DNA of 29,774 nucleotides from CAYRVF01 sp964427535 (GCA_964427535.1 CAYRVF010000063.1:1-29774); one strand, 5' to 3'. Shown: positions 6,885 to 14,785, numbered from the stretch's first letter. Numbers and translations: made by a program. Notes: generated from the letters alone by a model not told the origin.

Positions 6885-7688
6885 ATGGCGACGACCGATG
6901 ACCAACAATCGCGCGCGACGTCTGGCCAGCCCAGGCGGGGATTCGCCGCGCTCTCGCGACCTGCTGATAGCTATGGGTTGGTGCTGCTGCTTCTCCTATT
7001 CGACTACATCGCCTTATCAGCAGCGACCAGAAACCCGTGGGGAAGAGTCGTCATCATTGTGTTGTTGGGCGCTACGCTCGTGTTCTGCCTGCGGACCTCG
7101 CGATCGCGCACTATCTGGCAGGTGCTGGCGATTATCTACCTCGTCGCGAGCACGCTGGTGACGGTATTGAGCATCGTGGCGCCGGGCGCGACCGACTTCA
7201 GTCAGCAGACCTCAACACTTGGTGGGCTGCTCCTCATCGCTACGCCCTTTGTGATCCTGCGCCGCATTAGCACGCACAGAGTGGTGACGACGGAGACGGT
7301 GCTTGGGGCAATCTGCGTATATCTGCTCCTCGGGTTCTCATTTTCATTCATTTACTCGGCGATCGGCATCGTGAGTGGCACGCCGTTTTTCGGAGGGCAC
7401 ACGCAGGCGACGTTCAATCAGTACCTGTTCTTCAGCTTCACGACGCTCACCACGGTTGGTTACGGCAATCTCATACCTGAAGGCAATTTCGGGCAGACGT
7501 TTGCCATGCTCGAGGCTTTGTTTGGGCAAATCTATCTCGTCATCATCGTCGCGCGATTGGTCTCGCTCTGGGGGCAGGCGCGTCCGGAGCGGCCACCTCG
7601 GGGCGCGCAAGATCCCGACATGGGCCACGCCGAGCACAGCGGCACTGAAGTATCCGCGGATGTGACGGCGCGGACGGACAGGCAGTGA
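6885..7688 (+). CDS. Potassium-channel-like (ion_trans_2) membrane protein
   Basis: This 267-aa protein starts at ATG 6885 (MATTDDQQSRATSGQ); an in-frame ATG at 6867 is possible, and neither has a strong ribosome-binding site. Several hydrophobic segments (about 31-47, 53-70, 77-98, 110-125, 137-160) precede a pore region whose filter reads TLTTVGYGN (187-195), followed by a last helix (205-226). The TVGYGN signature marks a K+-selective pore. No voltage-sensor-like arginine ladder and no RCK domain are visible; the C-terminus is a short charged tail. It probably forms a tetramer that conducts K+ and helps set membrane potential. The terminator at 6782 suggests separate transcription or readthrough from the SHOCT promoter. 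Confidence 0.85.
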   Translation: MATTDDQQSRATSGQPRRGFAALSRPADSYGLVLLLLLFDYIALSAATRNPWGRVVIIVLLGATLVFCLRTSRSRTIWQVLAIIYLVASTLVTVLSIVAPGATDFSQQTSTLGGLLLIATPFVILRRISTHRVVTTETVLGAICVYLLLGFSFSFIYSAIGIVSGTPFFGGHTQATFNQYLFFSFTTLTTVGYGNLIPEGNFGQTFAMLEALFGQIYLVIIVARLVSLWGQARPERPPRGAQDPDMGHAEHSGTEVSADVTARTDRQ

Positions 7689-7707
7689 CGGCAATACCTC
7701 CGTCACT
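7684..7707 (+). terminator. Hairpin overlapping the channel stop codon
   Basis: AGTGACGG (7684-7691) pairs with CCGTCACT (7700-7707) around an 8-nt loop. It spans the TGA stop and lies between convergent genes. Confidence 0.35.
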
Positions 7708-7754
7708 ACCCATGTGAGCGCCTCGGTGGGCAGGGGCCGTTCTCGGTGGTGACG

Positions 7755-8465
7755 TCACTCCGACGTCCGCGCGTGATCGCCGACCACGGATGGCACCGTC
7801 GCTGCCGCATGGGGCGTGCGCAGCGTGGCGAGAAGAATGTAGATGCTCACGAGGAACACCCATGCGGGGAAGAGTTCCTCGACCCAGGGCAGATAGCCGA
7901 CACTCAGCAGCAACACGAACGCGCTAGCATAGCCGAGAAATCCGACCCAACGGGGCAAGATCGCGAGCCGCAGCGCGATCGTCGCCGTCGAGATGGTGAA
8001 CACGGCAGCCATCCGCATGGCGTAGGTCGTCATGAGCGTGTAGGTCACTTCCCTTCCGATGCGCCAGGCGAATGTGGTCGAGGCGTCGCCCGCGATGCTC
8101 GACAGACTGGTAATGAGACCAGCCGCCATCGCCGTCGCAGAGAAGAGCATCGCGACGAACAGAATGCCACTGCCCAGGAAGACTGAGGCGAAGAAGCGAT
8201 CTTCGTGTTGCCCCATGCGATCGCGCACGACGCCGATGAACCAGAGAAACGCGATGCCTGCAAACGGCACGAGCGTCAGCGCGGTGAGAAGGGACTTCTT
8301 GACGGTATCAGTGAGGGTCGCGTTCGTCGCGCCGACACTCTCGCGCAGGGCGATCCGGATGAGCACCAGGCTCACCGTGAGCAAGACAGAGAACATAATG
8401 CCCGAGATGGCTGCCGCGCGCGGTGTTCGCAGCGCCTGTCGCGTGATATCGCTCTCTGTGTTCAT
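7755..8465 (-). CDS. Multi-span membrane protein of unknown function
   Basis: This 236-aa protein starts at ATG 8465 (MNTESDITRQALRTPRAAAI), with TGGAG 9 nt upstream. A GTG at 8576 would add 37 residues rich in Ser/Pro/Ala with lower GC at third positions, so I prefer the shorter form. About six hydrophobic helices are visible, beginning with ISGIMFSVLLTVSLVLIRIA. A conserved-looking loop, GVVRDRMGQHEDRFFASVFL, lies between helices 2 and 3. Similar proteins occur in Actinobacteria and Chloroflexota as hypothetical membrane proteins. It follows the lipoprotein gene closely on the same strand and may be co-transcribed with it. Confidence 0.7.
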   Translation of the reverse strand: MNTESDITRQALRTPRAAAISGIMFSVLLTVSLVLIRIALRESVGATNATLTDTVKKSLLTALTLVPFAGIAFLWFIGVVRDRMGQHEDRFFASVFLGSGILFVAMLFSATAMAAGLITSLSSIAGDASTTFAWRIGREVTYTLMTTYAMRMAAVFTISTATIALRLAILPRWVGFLGYASAFVLLLSVGYLPWVEELFPAWVFLVSIYILLATLRTPHAAATVPSVVGDHARTSE

Positions 8466-8588
8466 GGGTGCGACTCCAGACGGAGTGGCGTAGGGACCAT
8501 CTGGCTGCGGTGCGTAGAAGCGGAGAGCCGCCAACGCATCGACGGATGAGGAACTGGCATCTGCTTCGTCCGGCACCTCGCCGTCTCG

Positions 8589-9035
8589 CTATGATGTGCA
8601 ATTCAAGGTCGAGCTGAGTTTCGCCACCTTATCTTGCGCCGGAGCAATCTTGTTCTTCAGGGCCTGCAACTGCGAGGAGACCTGACTCACCGGCGTGCTG
8701 TCGGGCAGATCCTTGACCGCCGCCGCTAACTGGTCATTAGCTGCCTTGAGATTTTCTATCGCACTGCCCTTCCCGAAGGGGAGCGACGCCAGCGCATTGA
8801 GTGCGGGCGTGAGCTTCTGTTGAGCAGACTTCACGTCGCCGACCGTCGCGTTGTTGCCAAGCGTCGAAAGCTTCGTGAGCGCCTGGTTGATGGACGCCAG
8901 ATACTGGCAGGCCGCGTTCCCCGCGGTAGAAGAGTTGGAGCTCGATGCATTCGTCGTGCCGCAGCCTACGAGCAGCAGGCCGACGAGCGCGACGCCCAGG
9001 ACGAAGGCGACACGCGCACGCCTCAGTGTACTCAT
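8589..9035 (-). CDS. Small lipoprotein with helical domain
   Basis: This 148-aa protein starts at ATG 9035, with an excellent AGGAGG 8 nt upstream. The signal peptide is MSTLRRARVAFVLGVALVG followed by LLLVGC, and LVGC is a valid lipobox, so the mature protein should be lipid-anchored outside the cytoplasmic membrane. The mature part is Ala/Ser/Gln-rich and looks helical: CQYLASINQALTKLSTLGNN, then repeated short helices ending with APAQDKVAKLSSTLNC. Two cysteines (in CQYL and LNCTS) could form a disulfide. Function is unknown. It lies 69 nt downstream of the ClC stop on the same strand. Confidence 0.8.
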   Translation of the reverse strand: MSTLRRARVAFVLGVALVGLLLVGCGTTNASSSNSSTAGNAACQYLASINQALTKLSTLGNNATVGDVKSAQQKLTPALNALASLPFGKGSAIENLKAANDQLAAAVKDLPDSTPVSQVSSQLQALKNKIAPAQDKVAKLSSTLNCTS

Positions 9036-9103
9036 GGTGAGACCTCCTCTTCTTCCCTCGCTGGACACGCTCGATGCTCCCCGCATCCTCGCGCGACACT
9101 ACA

Positions 9104-10432
9104 TCATCTCTCCTGTGTCCCCTCAGTCGGTACCTGTGCATGGGCGGGCACGGGGCCTGGCTGTGCCTGCGCTCTGCTGGCCGCGCGTTGCGCCTGTAGC
9201 CGCTTTAGGGCGTTACCGACGAGGAGCGCGACGACACTCGACAGTACAAGCAGCGCGATCTCGTTGGGGTCGGCAGTGCCGATCACCGCGACGAGGAGGA
9301 TCGACGTCAGCGGCGCGCCGAGCGCGAGCGTGAATGTCGCCGCCTCGATACACAGCACGAAGATCGAGACGGGCACGCTCGGGAAGAGCAGACTGAGGGC
9401 AAGGCCAAACATGGTGCAGGCGAAGAGTGTCGGGAAAGTCGGGCCACCCAGGAATCCGCTTTTAAAGGAGAGCGCCAGTAGCAACAGCTTGAGTATGCCG
9501 AGACCCACAAGCGCCAGGACGCCGAAGCTCGCGGGGTTGTCCACCATCGGGAAAATCTGCGTCTCGCCGGCGAACATTACGTCTGGGACGAAATAGACGA
9601 CGACGGCGATAATCACCCCGGCGGCGAGGGCACGCACGACAACGCGTCCGTGGAAGGCTCGTTCTGTGACGGTGCCGAAGACCCGGAACGCCAGGGCGAG
9701 GAAGATCGCGACCAGCGAGCCGAGCACGCCTAGTCCGATGGCCCAGAGAAAGTACGGCAGGGTAAGCTGGCTGATTGGCGTGAAGGTCAGGTACTTCGCG
9801 AAGGTTGAGAGCTTCAGCAGGGTGAAAAAGGTGAACCCAATGACGCCTGCGATCAGATTCCAGGCAAGGAATGACAGCCCATTCGCGCCGCCCACCCCCA
9901 ACTCAGTCGCGAAGAGACCGGTAAAGAGCGGGCTGCCGATGATGCCGTTGTATGCCGAGGCCATTGCCGCCACACGGAATCCGAGTGCCGAGTCGTGCGC
10001 GATCTTGAGCTTCAGGCGCACCCACTCCGCGATGTCCTGGACGAGAATGCCGATTGGCGCCTCAGGCCCGACGCTCGCCCCAGAGAGGAGTGACGCAAAC
10101 GACGTCACGAGCGCGCCAGGGAAGGTGGTGTAGTCTGGTGATTCCTCCCCTTTCATCGACTGCGCGATGCCTCCATTGATAACGGTCGGCGCCCGGAGAT
10201 ATTTCTGAGCCAGGCCGACGATCAGGGAGAAGACGAGCACTCCGATGGGGATCGTCCAGCGGCGCGTGGTCGCGTAGTTGGAAGGCCAGATCGCACCCGA
10301 TAAGAGCCCGTAGACGCCGAGCCAGATCGCCGTGAAGATTATCGCCACCACCGCAATGAGGAATATCTGCCACAACTGTGGTGGGACACTGGAGCGCCCG
10401 AGCTTGACGTTCGCATCATGCGTCTCGCTCAT
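9104..10432 (-). CDS. ClC-family chloride channel/transporter
   Basis: This 442-aa protein starts at ATG 10432 with AAAGGAA upstream. It has the ClC layout of repeated membrane helices and the signature LLSGASVGPEAPIGILVQDI (116-135). A GFLGGPTFPTLFACTMFG segment corresponds to the GxFxP anion-binding loop, and GAPLTSILLVAVI lies near the C-terminus. No CBS domains follow. The GREGP motif reads ASVGP, so the gating glutamate of ClC exchangers is replaced by Val121, although Glu124 lies just after. This suggests a channel-like or otherwise altered transporter. It probably moves Cl- or another small anion and may balance charge for the nearby K+ channel. The promoter is at 10604-10661. Confidence 0.9.
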   Translation of the reverse strand: MSETHDANVKLGRSSVPPQLWQIFLIAVVAIIFTAIWLGVYGLLSGAIWPSNYATTRRWTIPIGVLVFSLIVGLAQKYLRAPTVINGGIAQSMKGEESPDYTTFPGALVTSFASLLSGASVGPEAPIGILVQDIAEWVRLKLKIAHDSALGFRVAAMASAYNGIIGSPLFTGLFATELGVGGANGLSFLAWNLIAGVIGFTFFTLLKLSTFAKYLTFTPISQLTLPYFLWAIGLGVLGSLVAIFLALAFRVFGTVTERAFHGRVVVRALAAGVIIAVVVYFVPDVMFAGETQIFPMVDNPASFGVLALVGLGILKLLLLALSFKSGFLGGPTFPTLFACTMFGLALSLLFPSVPVSIFVLCIEAATFTLALGAPLTSILLVAVIGTADPNEIALLVLSSVVALLVGNALKRLQAQRAASRAQAQPGPVPAHAQVPTEGTQER

Positions 10433-10603
10433 CGGGCCGTTCCTTTCGCGGATGTAGGTCGCGCGTCTGGCACACGCACATGGTCAGCTCAACGGTGCCG
10501 CGACTGGATGTGCGACACCGGCGATGTAGTTGCGCCGCTTCTGTTGCACACGATTTCATGCGGTTGGCGGCGATGGCTGCTCAGGCGGACAGGCTTCTAA
10601 AAA

Positions 10604-10664
10604 GACATAGCAGCAACCTCACACGAATGCATCGCGTCATTGGCGTGTCTTGCGGACTAGTCAT
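10604..10664 (-). promoter_or_regulatory. 52-nt-type promoter of ClC
   Basis: On minus, the element GATGACTAGTCCGCAAGAC has its ACTAG starting at 10661. TATGTC starts at 10609, 52 nt downstream. ACTAGT is itself palindromic, but the plus-strand reading has no -10 at the same spacing. The -10 lacks the final T. The leader would be about 165 nt. Confidence 0.45.
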
Positions 10665-10816
10665 CGGCGCGCTAGAGAGGGTGGTCCATCCTCTCCCGGG
10701 GGTGAGTGTTCTCGGGTCAGTCCGGCAGACGCAACGGGCGGCAGCACTGAACGTTGCCCTGTCGGCGCTCGCACTCTCTCTGAAGCAAGGGGCGAGATAG
10801 GCCACCGGACGAGCGC

Positions 10817-10877
10817 AAAACTAGCCCCCGGAACCCGACGCCATGCTGGCGCGCGCCGCGATGGCTTGAGCTATCGT
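10817..10877 (+). promoter_or_regulatory. 52-nt-type promoter of the pseudo-ATPase gene
   Basis: The element AAAACTAGCCCCCGGAACCC has its ACTAG starting at 10820. TATCGT (10872-10877) follows at exactly 52 nt. A start near 10884 gives a leader of about 60 nt. Confidence 0.6.
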
Positions 10878-10943
10878 ATGCCTGTGATGGGGAATCCTGC
10901 TCTGACGCGGCTAGCACCGTAGAAAGGCGCAGGCAGTGCTGCG

Positions 10944-13310
10944 ATGAGTACCCTGACCGCCGAGGCGCCCCGTCTCGTCCATGCGCTGCCAGGGCGTGTG
11001 CGCATCCATGTACGCGTAGAGCCGGGGCAGAGCTCGGCTGACCTGGAAGCAGCGGTTGACCGGCTCCCCGGTGTGCGGAGCGTGCAAGCCAACATGCTGA
11101 CCGGGAACGTCCTGGTCCGCTACGACCCGGCTGTGACGAATGACCGCGCGCTCCTCTCCGCCCTGCATGGAATGTCCCGCGACTCTGGCAGCGGCCACGC
11201 CGGGACGGCGAGCGCACCTTCGCCGCCAGGACGCGCGCCTCGGACCGTGCGGGCGCGCATCCTCGTGCCAGGGATGAACCGCCAGCCGCATCAGGCCCGC
11301 CGCGTCGCCGAGCATCTGGCGAGCAAGCACCCCAACGTGCGTTCGCGGGTCAGCCTGGTCACCGGCCGTGTGCTGGTCGAGTTCGACGAACACGAGGACG
11401 ACCTGGACAACCTCTTTGCCGAGTTGACCGGCATGGACCTGCCCGACACGCTAGACGACGACGAACCGGACGACCCGCTCGACCCCGGCCCGTTGGTGCA
11501 GAGCGCCGCGCGCACGGCGGGCGCCACGCTCGGGCTGACACTCATCACCTCCCGGCGCCTCGCCAACCGGGAGCACCCTATCGACACCGCCGGAGCGGTG
11601 CGGGCGACGGCTGTTGTGGGCGTCCTATCGGGCCTGCCACTCGTGCGGAACGGCGCACGTCGTCTGTTCGGGCGCGACGTCGCCGACATACTGCTGAGCG
11701 TGCCGGCCATTCTCGGTCTGGCCCTGTCTGACAGCCCGATCGGCCTGCTGCTGAGCGCGGCGGAAGGCGTGCGTCTGCTCTCCGAGGTGATGCTGCGCCG
11801 GGCATCGTGGCGGCGCTTTGAAGAGCGACTGGCCGATGCGCCGGCACCAGTGCCCGGCACGGTCGCGCGCATCGAGAGCGGTGAGCGCGCTCCGCTGGCG
11901 GCCACCGTGCTCGAAGGCTTTGGCACGGCGACCGGGCGTGACGGCCTGCCCACGCCGGTGACGCCGGGGAGCGTCGTGCCCGCGGGCGCACGGCTCTATG
12001 GCGGCTCGTTCGACGTAGAGCTCGAAACGCCGCGGGCATTTCAGCCGGTGCCACGGCCTGCGCCCGTCGCGCCGACGCTCTACTCGCGCTATACGCAACT
12101 GGCGACGCCCGTCTCGCTCGCCTACGCCGCGCTGACGGGCCTGTTCTCGCTGTCACCCACGCGCGCCCTCGAAGGGCTGCTGCTACTCAGCCCGCGCACG
12201 GCGGTGATCGGCATGGAGGCGGCGGAAATCGGCGCGTCGGCGCGTGTGCTCCGCGCAGGTGTCACTAATGTGGGAACGCGCCGGCACCGGACGGTCCAGC
12301 GCCCGCATGTGCTCCTGCTGGATGGGCCACGTGTGCTGACCGATGGGTTCGAGCTGGCGGACATCGTGCCGCTGAGCGAGAGCTGGGATGCCGCGCGACT
12401 GGCGGCCTATGCCTCCGCGATAGCCGTCGCGGCTGGCTCGCCCTGGGGCAGCGCGCTGCGGACGGCGAGCGCGGTCACAGCCAGCGATGGAGCCTTCGAT
12501 GGCGGAACCGCGACGGCGAGTATCGCCGGTGTCCGCTATACGCTCGGCCCGCTGCCGGAGCGGCCCGCCTTCCCGGCAACCGCCCGTACGGACGATCAGG
12601 CGAGCCACGTGCTGCAGCTTCGCGAACAGTCCGCTGAGCAACCGCTCGGCTACCTCCGCCTGCGCCAGCGACTCGCGCAGGGAGCGACTGAGTTGGTCGA
12701 GACGTGCCATCGTCATGGCGTGAGCGTTGAAGTGGTGGTCGCCAGTGACCCGGCGGCGGCGCGGGCAGTCGCGGGACGCGTCGCGATCCCCGTGCTCCCA
12801 GATGCCGACGCTCCGACCGCGATTCGCGCGCGGCAGGCGCAGGGGCAGGTTGTGGCGTTCCTCTCCGACCACGCATCCGCCGCCGAAGGGTTCGCCGCCG
12901 CCGATCTGGCGATTGGCATTGCCGATCCGCGTGCGCACCTGCCCGCGCGTGCGGACCTCGTCGCCGTCAACCTCAGCGGAGTAGCCGCCATCGTCGAGGC
13001 TGGCGCTCGCGCCGAGCTGGGCACACGCGGCTCGGTCGTGCTCTCGATCGCGGCCAACAGCGCCGGAGCGCTCTGGGGACTGGGCGGTCAGGTGGGCCTG
13101 GAGCTCGCCTCTGAGTCGGTCTATCTCACCTCGCTGGCCGCGCTCGTGTGGGATTGGCTGGTGCTGCGCGGCGGCAGGCGACTCCAGGCGGACGTCGCCG
13201 CGATGGCCGATGGCCAGGTGCCTTCGGGGAAGCCAGGCGAGGCCGAAGGAGCTACGTCGGAACGCACGCTCGTCACGTCACCAGCGTCTGCTCGCTCGAC
13301 GCAGCCCTGA
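10944..13310 (+). CDS. HMA-domain pseudo-P1-type ATPase (catalytic motifs lost)
   Basis: This 788-aa protein starts at ATG 10944. Residues 10-76 form an HMA_2-type domain (LVHALPGRVRIHV, then LPGVRSVQANMLTGNVLVRYD), and a second ferredoxin-like repeat follows at about 101-165. Neither has CxxC. The rest follows P1-type ATPase order with every hallmark altered. The TGES actuator loop reads TGRDGLP (330-336). The membrane CPx motif reads SPR (416-418). The phosphorylation motif DKTGTLT reads DGPRVLT (460-466), keeping only the Asp and LT. The HP motif of the nucleotide domain reads SPWG (499-502). The GDGxNDxPAL hinge reads SDHASAAEG (641-649). It should be unable to hydrolyse ATP by the normal mechanism. 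The frame is intact with coding bias throughout, so this is a maintained pseudoenzyme rather than a decaying gene. Its role may be regulatory or structural. Confidence 0.8.
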   Translation: MSTLTAEAPRLVHALPGRVRIHVRVEPGQSSADLEAAVDRLPGVRSVQANMLTGNVLVRYDPAVTNDRALLSALHGMSRDSGSGHAGTASAPSPPGRAPRTVRARILVPGMNRQPHQARRVAEHLASKHPNVRSRVSLVTGRVLVEFDEHEDDLDNLFAELTGMDLPDTLDDDEPDDPLDPGPLVQSAARTAGATLGLTLITSRRLANREHPIDTAGAVRATAVVGVLSGLPLVRNGARRLFGRDVADILLSVPAILGLALSDSPIGLLLSAAEGVRLLSEVMLRRASWRRFEERLADAPAPVPGTVARIESGERAPLAATVLEGFGTATGRDGLPTPVTPGSVVPAGARLYGGSFDVELETPRAFQPVPRPAPVAPTLYSRYTQLATPVSLAYAALTGLFSLSPTRALEGLLLLSPRTAVIGMEAAEIGASARVLRAGVTNVGTRRHRTVQRPHVLLLDGPRVLTDGFELADIVPLSESWDAARLAAYASAIAVAAGSPWGSALRTASAVTASDGAFDGGTATASIAGVRYTLGPLPERPAFPATARTDDQASHVLQLREQSAEQPLGYLRLRQRLAQGATELVETCHRHGVSVEVVVASDPAAARAVAGRVAIPVLPDADAPTAIRARQAQGQVVAFLSDHASAAEGFAAADLAIGIADPRAHLPARADLVAVNLSGVAAIVEAGARAELGTRGSVVLSIAANSAGALWGLGGQVGLELASESVYLTSLAALVWDWLVLRGGRRLQADVAAMADGQVPSGKPGEAEGATSERTLVTSPASARSTQP

Positions 13311-13387
13311 CACGCCGAGACGTCTGACGCCGCCCAATCGCAGGCCGGAGCCGTGCCGGAGAGGCGTTCACCGTCGGCATCGCTCAT

Positions 13388-13428
13388 CTGCTCCAGAAGG
13401 TGAGGTGTAACCTCACCTTCTGGAGCAG
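13388..13428 (+). terminator. 19-bp perfect inverted repeat after the pseudo-ATPase gene
   Basis: CTGCTCCAGAAGGTGAGGT (13388-13406) pairs perfectly with 13410-13428 around a 3-nt loop. It lies 78 nt after the stop and just before the next promoter. It most likely acts as a terminator that insulates the DUF7144 gene. Confidence 0.6.
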
Positions 13429-13434
13429 GTGGGA

Positions 13435-13492
13435 TATCGCCCGGAAGACTTGCCCCCAGGCAGATGCGACCGGAGAACACCGCGACTACACT
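13435..13492 (+). promoter_or_regulatory. Weaker 52-nt-type promoter of the DUF7144 gene
   Basis: TACACT (13487-13492) is preceded at exactly 52 nt by TATCGCCCGGAAGAC, a 5/8 match to ACTAGYCC followed by the CGGAA seen in other sites. A better-looking GAAGACTTGCCCCC sits 39 nt upstream of the -10, out of register. The surrounding CTACACTTGC is identical to the SHOCT promoter. Confidence 0.4.
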
Positions 13493-13575
13493 TGCCGCAA
13501 TAGATGGCATGTGCCGCCATCTATGACGCGGCGTGCGATGGCGACGGAACACTCGCGGGTAGAAGGAGGAGACGG

Positions 13576-13986
13576 ATGGCTCAGATGTCCAACGCGCTGG
13601 CGAAGCGTCCCAGTTTGGTCACGTTTGCCGGGATCATGCTGGTGCTGCTTGGCGGGTTCCAGATCGCCTGGGCGCTCACCGAGCTGTTCAATGCGCCCTG
13701 GATGGCGAACACGGCCTATGGTACCTACGGCGGGTATTTGTGGATCTGGGGCATCTTCGATCTGCTCTTCGCGCTGATCATTGTCTACGCTGGCTTCGAC
13801 CTTCTGCGCGGTGGCGCGTTCGGGCAGTTCTTTGGCATCGGCATCGCCGGTGTCAGCGCCTTGCGCTGGTTCTTCCTACTGCCAGTGGTGCCGCTGGGGG
13901 CAGTGGTCGTCATCCTGATCGACGTGCTGATCCTCTACGGTATTCTCAGCAACAGCGAGTATTTTGCCAGCCGGTCCGATCTGTGA
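13576..13986 (+). CDS. DUF7144-type four-helix membrane protein
   Basis: This 136-aa protein starts at ATG 13576, with a strong AGGAGGAG 5 nt upstream; an in-frame ATG at 13504 has none. Four hydrophobic helices are seen, beginning at about residues 15-37, 55-78, 84-102 and 106-124. Conserved-looking features are FAGIMLVLLGGFQIAWAL, YLWIWGIFDLLFALIIVYAG and the terminal IDVLILYGI. This matches the small integral membrane family often annotated DUF7144 in Actinobacteria and Chloroflexota. Function is unknown. The two-tier hairpin at 14001 follows its stop. Confidence 0.72.
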   Translation: MAQMSNALAKRPSLVTFAGIMLVLLGGFQIAWALTELFNAPWMANTAYGTYGGYLWIWGIFDLLFALIIVYAGFDLLRGGAFGQFFGIGIAGVSALRWFFLLPVVPLGAVVVILIDVLILYGILSNSEYFASRSDL

Positions 13987-14000
13987 GCGTCTCGCGGCTT

Positions 14001-14049
14001 GGGGCACCGTGAGCATGGTGAACGGATGCGTTCACCGGGTAGGTGCCCC
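14001..14049 (+). terminator. Two-tier hairpin between the DUF7144 gene and a small ORF
   Basis: An outer stem GGGGCACC (14001-14008)/GGTGCCCC (14042-14049) encloses an inner stem GGTGAACG (14017-14024)/CGTTCACC (14029-14036) with a GATG tetraloop. It starts 15 nt after the stop of the DUF7144 gene and ends 24 nt before the next ATG. It may be a terminator, an attenuator or a structured leader of the 14073 gene. Confidence 0.5.
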
Positions 14050-14072
14050 CCAGATGAAGGAGCAGGTGCATC

Positions 14073-14318
14073 ATGGGCATGTTGCGAGTGCTGTCACGAC
14101 GTGGCGATGATCGCTACACGTGGGATGTGCGGCAGGTAGAGACGGGTGATCCTGAAGCACAGGCAGCGGTGCGCGAAGTGGAGCGGATCTTTCGCGAGCA
14201 GCGGGCCGCGGGCGCGACGGCGTTTCGTGTCGAGAGCGGGCGGGCCGTCTCGCGAGTGGACACGTTCGACCCAGAGGCCGAGCAGATTCTGATGGTGCCG
14301 CGGGTGGTAGGAGGCTAG
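14073..14318 (+). CDS. Small hypothetical protein, 81 aa
   Basis: The gene starts at ATG 14073, with AAGGAG 12 nt upstream; a second ATG at 14079 is possible. The protein is soluble and charged: an N-terminal GDDRYTWDVRQVETGDPEAQ, a helix AAVREVERIFREQRAAGATA, then FRVESGRAVSRVDTFDPEAE and a hydrophobic end ILMVPRVVGG. The pattern of a helix followed by (V/T)AFRV and FDPxAExILxxPxxxGG occurs in small uncharacterised actinobacterial proteins. It is coupled to the next gene: its TAG is 2 nt before the following GTG, and its last codons supply GGAGG. Confidence 0.7.
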   Translation: MGMLRVLSRRGDDRYTWDVRQVETGDPEAQAAVREVERIFREQRAAGATAFRVESGRAVSRVDTFDPEAEQILMVPRVVGG

Positions 14319-14320
14319 CA

Positions 14321-14785
14321 GTGGCCATCTGGTTGGTGCTGCTGCTGCTTACGGGCTTCTGGATCATCCCCAGTATCTGGGTGCTCGCCTCCCGTGCCAG
14401 GCGGTTTCCTGCTGATCTCTCTCCCGCTCAGCGCGCCCTCGCGGAGGAGCGCAGTGGAGCGCTCCTCCGCGATCTGCTGGATGAGACTCAGTACGCGCAT
14501 CTCATGGCGCATGGCTATCTGGATGTCGCCAGCCCCAGCATCGAGCGGCGCGTGTATCGCATTCCCCGCGATGCCGGCCGGGTGCGCGTATATGAGAACG
14601 GGCGGGCGTCGTGTGAGCTGTGCGTGCAGCCGGTGGTGCCCCTCCCCACCAACGACGTGATCGTCATGCACAAGCTGATGATCGAGGGCGACGAGCAGGG
14701 GTATCTTGCCCGAGCCAACGAGCTTCCGCTCGCTTTGCCGCGTCACTTCTACGAGCAGCAGCGCTGGCCGTTCCTGACGGTGTAG
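14321..14785 (+). CDS. Hypothetical membrane-anchored protein, 154 aa
   Basis: Translation starts at GTG 14321, with GGTAGGAGG directly upstream inside the previous gene. One N-terminal transmembrane segment (residues 3-24, IWLVLLLLTGFWIIPSIWVL) is followed by a cytoplasmic domain: DLSPAQRALAEERSGALLRD, then LMAHGYLDVASPSIERRVYR, then YENGRASCELCVQPVVPLP. The pattern Q(Y)xxLxxxGYLxVxSPsxpxRxYRIP...V.VyexG is found in small uncharacterised bacterial proteins that bind no known cofactor. CELC is the only cysteine pair. It is translationally coupled to the 81-aa gene, so the two products probably work together. Confidence 0.7.
   Translation: MAIWLVLLLLTGFWIIPSIWVLASRARRFPADLSPAQRALAEERSGALLRDLLDETQYAHLMAHGYLDVASPSIERRVYRIPRDAGRVRVYENGRASCELCVQPVVPLPTNDVIVMHKLMIEGDEQGYLARANELPLALPRHFYEQQRWPFLTV

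Larger units (their letters stand above)
10433..10943. other. Divergent regulatory region, ClC / pseudo-ATPase
   Basis: This 511-nt gap has outward-facing 52-nt-type promoters for ClC (minus) and the pseudo-ATPase (plus). A GAGAGG/CCTCTC inverted repeat lies at about 10675-10695. No supported gene is present; the short open frames here lack start signals. Confidence 0.65.

Noticed and set aside
10944..13310. Calling the 788-aa gene an active heavy-metal-transporting ATPase
   Set aside because: The TGES, CPx, DKTGT, HP and GDGxND motifs are all replaced, so normal catalysis is not supported.
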